In this document: piece after piece, positions 51,999 to 55,940 of the stretch
Position numbering within the stretch: position 1 is the stretch's first letter
Layout of the letters: every line of letters starts with the position of its first letter
NCBI RefSeq assembly: GCF_003946675.1
Contig: NZ_RHOT01000013.1
Coordinates: 1-55,940 of the forward strand
Source: Lapidilactobacillus gannanensis
Lineage (GTDB): Bacteria > Bacillota > Bacilli > Lactobacillales > Lactobacillaceae
Reading direction: 5' to 3'
DNA length: 55,940 nucleotides
The notes under the pieces: model-generated
What the model was told of the DNA's origin: nothing
Database searches by the model: none
The model's input: only the letters and a program-made list of their open reading frames with translations
Program-made: the position numbers and the translations under genes

Positions 51999-54539
51999 TT
52001 ATTTAGTTGGTAATCCAAATTGAGTGAGATGCGTTTTTAAATATTGGCCAGTACGACTGGCTGGTACTTGGCAAATTTCTTGTGGTGTGCCGGCAGCAAC
52101 CAATTGCCCGCCTAACCGTCCGCCTTCAGGCCCAAGGTCATTGATGTAATCCGCGTTGGCAATAATATCAAGATCATGTTCAATGACGATAATTGTCGCT
52201 TGTTGGTCAAGTAATTTTTGGAAAACTTGTAGTAACACGGCGACGTCTTTCGGATGTAAACCAACACTAGGCTCATCAAAAATGAACAGCCGTCCAGTCT
52301 GCTTACGTTTGATTTGAGTGACCAGCTTAAGACGTTGCGCTTCACCACCGGATAATGTCGGTGTGCTTTCGCCTAGTTCAAGGTAGCCCAGTCCCATTTC
52401 AGTTAGATTCTTTAAAATTCGGGTAATTTTAGTTTCTCCCTTGAAGAAGTCGCGAGCTTCACTGACGGATAAGTTAAGAATTTCAGCTAAATTTTTACCG
52501 CGCCAAGTTAACTTGAGAATTTCTGGCCGGTAGCGTTGTCCATGACAAACTGGACAAACTGCTGCCATATCAGGTAAGTATTGGATGTCTAAAGTAATTG
52601 TGCCAGTGCCGCCGCAGTTAGGACAAGCACCACTAGCGTTATTATAAGAGAAATCACTAGCCGTCAAATGTTGCGCCTTGGCTGCTGGTAATTCGGCGAA
52701 AATATGGCGAATGTGGTCAAGAATTTTAGTATAGGTAGCAACAGTTGAACGAACGTTTTTGCCGATTGGCGTGGCGTCAACTGTAATCACTTCTTTAATA
52801 CCGGCGGCGTTAATACTAGTCACATAGCTTGGTAGGGGTTCGTTAGCTGCTTGGGCTTCCAGCGCAGGAATTAGACTATCGAATACCAAAGTGGTTTTGC
52901 CAGATCCTGACATACCAGTTACTAGATTTAGACGTTGTAACCCGAATTCACCGTGGAAGTGCTGAAGATTATAATGTTGGCTAATATCAATGGTAATCTT
53001 GCCTTTAGTAAATGCTGGTTGTCGTTGATGTTGAATGATTTGGGCAGTGCCCGTTAGATATGGTCGAATAACTGACTGTGGCGCCTGTTCAATTGTTGCT
53101 GGTGTTCCTTGATCAAGCAATTGCCCACCTTGAGCCCCAGATTGTGGACCAATCTCGATAATTTCATCAGCGGCAGCAATAATTCGGGTATCGTGATCCA
53201 CAACTAGTAAGGAATTACCAAGCTGAATCAGTTGTTGGAAAATTTTAATCAGGCCAGTCACGTTGGCGGGATGCAAGCCAACACTAGGCTCGTCAAGAAC
53301 GTATAAGATACCAGTCATTTGGTTACGAATGGTCCGTGCTAGTTGAATTCGTTGACGTTCACCAGTTGATAGACTGTTGCCAGCACGAGTTAGCGTTAGA
53401 TAGTTGAGCCCGAGGTCGGTAATTGGCGCCAGTAAGTCCAAAAGTTCTTGAGTTAGCGTTTTAGTTAATGCTGCCATTTCGGGGCCGGTTTGTTGAATCA
53501 GTTTCTGGCAGAAGACCTGTAGATCAGCAATTGTTAGCTGGCAAACTTCGGCGATGTTTTTACCAAGTAGGTGATTGCTAAATAGTTTTGGATTAAAGCG
53601 ACTGCCATGGCAAGTAGGACAAGGCTGAGTACTATAAAAGCGGCTCAGTCGTTGTAAGGTGTTTTCGTTCTTGGTGCTTTGCAAACTATGTTCAACTGCA
53701 GCAATGGCATTTTCGTAAAGCGCATTAAGGGTAAAGGACTTGCCGGTTGAGGTGGGGATAACAACGCCTTTTTTTACGCCAGGACCGTGAATTAATAAAT
53801 CTTGTTCGTGAGCTGATAAATCTTGAAAAGGGACGTTCGTGCGAATACCTAGCTCGCGAGCAACGGCTGGCTGTAACGTGCGACCAGGTAAACGCCATGA
53901 GCGAATTGCACCATCATCAATACTGAGACTTTTATCGGGAATGATCTTCTGAAGCTCAATTTGTTTTAGAAAACCTGTTCCTTGACAAGTTGGACAGGCC
54001 CCTTCGGCGTTAAAAGCGAAGTCTTCAGCACTAAAAGCAGTGAACTTAACGCCGCAGGTAGGACAGGTCAATTGGCCCATGGCGGTGTCGTCAGTTGGTA
54101 AATCCATGACTTGGGCAATTTTTAAGCTGGGAGCTAGGCGATGACCATTGGGGCAAACGACTGAGGCCAATCGTGAAAACATTAAACGAAGAATATTGAG
54201 ACTTTCTGTCATCGTACCTACAGTTGAGCGAACGCTCGGCATGGATGGCCGCTGTCTTAAGGCAATTGTTGCTGGTAAATTGGCAATCTGTCGCACATCA
54301 GCACGCTTGGCCTGAGTAATGCGGCGACGGGTGTAAGTTGATAACGCCGCTAAATACTTACGGGTACCTTCAGCGTAAATCGTATCCATTGCTAAGGAGG
54401 ATTTACCAGATCCAGAAACTCCGGTGACGGCCACAAAAGCGTTTAAGGGGATATCTAAATCAAGATTTTTTAAATTATTGGCGCGGGCCCCACGAATTTC
54501 AATATTTTCGGGGATGTCCTGTCGATGGCGAATGGGCAT
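51999..54539 (-). CDS. UvrA2-like excinuclease ATPase paralogue
   Basis: 846 residues against about 940 in canonical UvrA. Two ABC modules: VTGVSGSGKSSLAMDT and LVTGMSGSGKTTLVFD (P-loops), LSTGERQRIQLART and LSGGEAQRLKL (signatures), and two DEPSVGLHP boxes. Zinc clusters CPTC-GVKF...CPTC and CPNCGGTG are present. The segment between the first P-loop and the first zinc cluster (about 115-170) is much shorter than in UvrA, where it holds the UvrB-binding domain. So it probably does not load UvrB. UvrA2 proteins are linked to drug or DNA-damage tolerance. ATG 54539 has AAAGG upstream. A true uvrA should lie elsewhere. Confidence 0.88.
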   Translation of the reverse strand: MPIRHRQDIPENIEIRGARANNLKNLDLDIPLNAFVAVTGVSGSGKSSLAMDTIYAEGTRKYLAALSTYTRRRITQAKRADVRQIANLPATIALRQRPSMPSVRSTVGTMTESLNILRLMFSRLASVVCPNGHRLAPSLKIAQVMDLPTDDTAMGQLTCPTCGVKFTAFSAEDFAFNAEGACPTCQGTGFLKQIELQKIIPDKSLSIDDGAIRSWRLPGRTLQPAVARELGIRTNVPFQDLSAHEQDLLIHGPGVKKGVVIPTSTGKSFTLNALYENAIAAVEHSLQSTKNENTLQRLSRFYSTQPCPTCHGSRFNPKLFSNHLLGKNIAEVCQLTIADLQVFCQKLIQQTGPEMAALTKTLTQELLDLLAPITDLGLNYLTLTRAGNSLSTGERQRIQLARTIRNQMTGILYVLDEPSVGLHPANVTGLIKIFQQLIQLGNSLLVVDHDTRIIAAADEIIEIGPQSGAQGGQLLDQGTPATIEQAPQSVIRPYLTGTAQIIQHQRQPAFTKGKITIDISQHYNLQHFHGEFGLQRLNLVTGMSGSGKTTLVFDSLIPALEAQAANEPLPSYVTSINAAGIKEVITVDATPIGKNVRSTVATYTKILDHIRHIFAELPAAKAQHLTASDFSYNNASGACPNCGGTGTITLDIQYLPDMAAVCPVCHGQRYRPEILKLTWRGKNLAEILNLSVSEARDFFKGETKITRILKNLTEMGLGYLELGESTPTLSGGEAQRLKLVTQIKRKQTGRLFIFDEPSVGLHPKDVAVLLQVFQKLLDQQATIIVIEHDLDIIANADYINDLGPEGGRLGGQLVAAGTPQEICQVPASRTGQYLKTHLTQFGLPTK

Positions 54540-54730
54540 AGTTTTGGCGACCTTTCTGGTATAATCATTAATATAACTTTAATTTATTGTGGCGAGATAT
54601 TAGCAACAATCAAGTTACGCCCATTCTAACATTTTATCTATGGGAGCTTAACTATCATGGGTCAATTAGTTAATGTTGGCCGATAAACACCAAATCCAAA
54701 TATTTATTTATAGAAGAAACGGAGTAAATT

Positions 54731-55660
54731 ATGTTAAAAATTGGCGTCGTTGGGTTAGGTAATATTGCCCAAAAAGCTTATTTGCCAGTGATGGCAGCAA
54801 TGCAGGAGCAAGTTGACTGGATTTTGTGTACACGTGATTCAGAGAAATTGCAGCGCCTGCAAAAGCAATACGGCTTTCAACAGACGGCCAATAGCGTTGC
54901 TGATTTGTTAATGGAAAAGCCTGATGCGGTGTTCTTACATACGCCGACTGCGACACATGGCCAGTTGATTCGTCAGTTTTTGACAGCTGGGGTGCATGTT
55001 TATGTTGATAAACCAGTAAGCACTGATTGGGCTGAAGTTCAGGCTTTATACCAATTGGCTGCGCAACAACATCTATTATTGACTTGTGGTTTTAATCGCC
55101 GGTTTGCACCGCCGAACCAGCGCTTGGCTGAAACACCACGTCCAAGCGTTGTTTCGGCTCAAAAGAATCGGTTAGCCACAGCACAATCAGTGTCATTTGC
55201 TATTTTTGACCTGTTGATTCATGTTGTGGATACGGCGTTGTACTTGGCCGGACCAGTTGACTTAACAACTGCAAAGAAATACTTTACAGTAACGACAACT
55301 ACTCAAGGCATGCTGGCTACTTGTAGCATAACGTTGGCGACCGCACAGCAAACAATTAGCATGGGGATGAATATGAATGCTGGTGTAAATCGCGAAGTCA
55401 CTCAGATACAAAGCCCTGCTGGTATTGCTGAAGTGATCGATCTTAGCCAGTTTCAAATTGCGACGGCAGCGGGAACGACGATGACGCGATTGCCGGATTG
55501 GACACCGACATTGGAACAGCGCGGATTTGCCCCGTTGATTAGATCATTTGTCGCAGCGGTTAAAGCTGAAGCAACCATTGATAATCCTGTCTCACCTGAG
55601 AGCAGTTTGGCCGCACATCAGCTATGTACGGAATTATTAAAGTGGTGGGAAAGCCGCTAG
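54731..55660 (+). CDS. Gfo/Idh/MocA-family NAD(P)-dependent oxidoreductase
   Basis: 309 residues. The Rossmann motif GVVGLGNIAQKAYLPVM is followed by an N-terminal domain with EKPDAVFLHTPTATHGQLI and the catalytic YVDKPVS (EKP-type Lys). The C-terminal beta-sheet domain carries FDLLIHVVDTALYL, whose His/Asp lie at the substrate site. The family oxidises or reduces sugars and inositols. Substrate unknown. ATG 54731 follows CGGAG. It has its own terminator at 55669 and is followed by an rRNA operon. Confidence 0.9.
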   Translation: MLKIGVVGLGNIAQKAYLPVMAAMQEQVDWILCTRDSEKLQRLQKQYGFQQTANSVADLLMEKPDAVFLHTPTATHGQLIRQFLTAGVHVYVDKPVSTDWAEVQALYQLAAQQHLLLTCGFNRRFAPPNQRLAETPRPSVVSAQKNRLATAQSVSFAIFDLLIHVVDTALYLAGPVDLTTAKKYFTVTTTTQGMLATCSITLATAQQTISMGMNMNAGVNREVTQIQSPAGIAEVIDLSQFQIATAAGTTMTRLPDWTPTLEQRGFAPLIRSFVAAVKAEATIDNPVSPESSLAAHQLCTELLKWWESR

Positions 55661-55668
55661 TAATAGTC

Positions 55669-55694
55669 ATTGGAAATTAATTTCCAATTTTTTT
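55669..55694 (+). terminator. rho-independent terminator before the rRNA operon
   Basis: ATTGGAAATT and AATTTCCAAT form a perfect 10-bp palindrome, followed by T7. Confidence 0.88.
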
Positions 55695-55704
55695 AAAATA
55701 ATGC

Positions 55705-55733
55705 TTGTCAGTAGGCAGTAAATTTGCTAAACT
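55705..55733 (+). promoter_or_regulatory. rRNA operon promoter P1 (candidate)
   Basis: TTGTCA (55705-55710), a 17-base spacer and TAAACT (55728-55733). Tandem promoters are usual before rRNA operons. Confidence 0.55.
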
Positions 55734-55803
55734 ATAAAAGTTGTGTTTTTCAGTTATTAAGTTTTTCGCTGCTAACTCGGTTGAAAAATATTGAAATTAG
55801 TTG

Positions 55804-55833
55804 TTGACTTATGATTGCTAAACATGTTATACT
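55804..55833 (+). promoter_or_regulatory. rRNA operon promoter P2
   Basis: TTGACT (55804-55809), an 18-base spacer and TATACT (55828-55833). The leader with boxA follows directly. Confidence 0.75.
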
Positions 55834-55854
55834 AATTGAGTTGCTGTTACAACA

Positions 55855-55940
55855 ACAGCAATTTGGTAGATCTTTGAAAACTGAACAAAGTTTCGAAAAT
55901 GTGCAGGGCTCATGACAACTTCGGTTGTTGTGATCAAGTA
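55855..55940 (+). promoter_or_regulatory. rRNA operon leader with boxA
   Basis: TCTTTGAAAACT (55871-55882) matches the Firmicutes rRNA boxA antitermination sequence, followed by GAACAAAGTTTCGAAAATGT, a common lactobacillar 16S leader. A hairpin ACAAC-TTCG-GTTGT (55915-55928) stands near the window end. The 16S gene itself lies outside the window. Confidence 0.8.

Overview
The window looks like a chromosomal segment of a low-GC Gram-positive lactic acid bacterium (Lactobacillaceae). Three things point there. The run rsmG-noc-parA-parB-DUF951-ychF-DUF1129-guaB (18.4-26.9 kb) is an origin-proximal arrangement known from lactobacilli. A murE with an L-lysine-type signature is followed by an aspartate racemase, which fits Lys-D-Asp peptidoglycan. 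Rgg-type regulators are also present. A genus such as Loigolactobacillus is possible but cannot be proven from the sequence alone.

Layout. 0-0.4 kb: C-terminal end of an IS30-family transposase with its right inverted repeat. 0.6-4.5 kb: a frameshifted Rgg gene, an intact Rgg gene and a divergent ABC exporter. 4.6-10 kb: CoA-acylating aldehyde dehydrogenase, an Lsa-type ABC-F protein with a structured leader, and an NmrA-like reductase. 10-17.6 kb: small proteins (HesB-like, YxeA), a VanZ-RDD fusion, an AraC-MFS-acetyltransferase set and a Cof-type phosphatase. 18.3-26.9 kb: chromosome-segregation and housekeeping block ending in guaB. 27.3-38.1 kb: MntH and a universal stress protein, a VanRS-like two-component system overlapping a D,D-carboxypeptidase, murE-racD, and a Zn/Mn ABC transporter. 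38.2-43.8 kb: a LysR regulator divergent from an eight-gene oxidoreductase/cupin operon containing one frameshifted PEBP gene. 44.2-55.7 kb: PepF, an LCP wall-polymer ligase, a YfmM-like ABC-F protein, a secreted 3D/DPBB protein behind a WalR box, a TetR regulator, a UvrA2-like ATPase and a Gfo/Idh/MocA oxidoreductase. The last 250 bases are the promoters and leader of an rRNA operon whose 16S gene starts outside the window.

The most unusual content is intergenic. Two families of structured repeats fill most of the long gaps. Family A (called X-T-Y here, up to about 700 bp, seven sites) is a giant imperfect palindrome: two inverted related modules around a central terminator-like hairpin. Comparing the copies by eye, the closing stem and two internal hairpins change on both arms together. 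Family B (about 190 bp, five sites) is a long bulged hairpin that shows the same pattern. This covariation means the fold is being kept, either as RNA or as a DNA cruciform.

How the genes work together. Several blocks concern the cell wall: murE, racD, dacA with its two-component system, the LCP protein, and the 3D protein with its WalR box. Others concern metal supply (mntH, Zn/Mn ABC), antibiotic or stress protection (Lsa-like and YfmM-like ABC-F, UvrA2-like, MFS) and redox chemistry (LysR operon).
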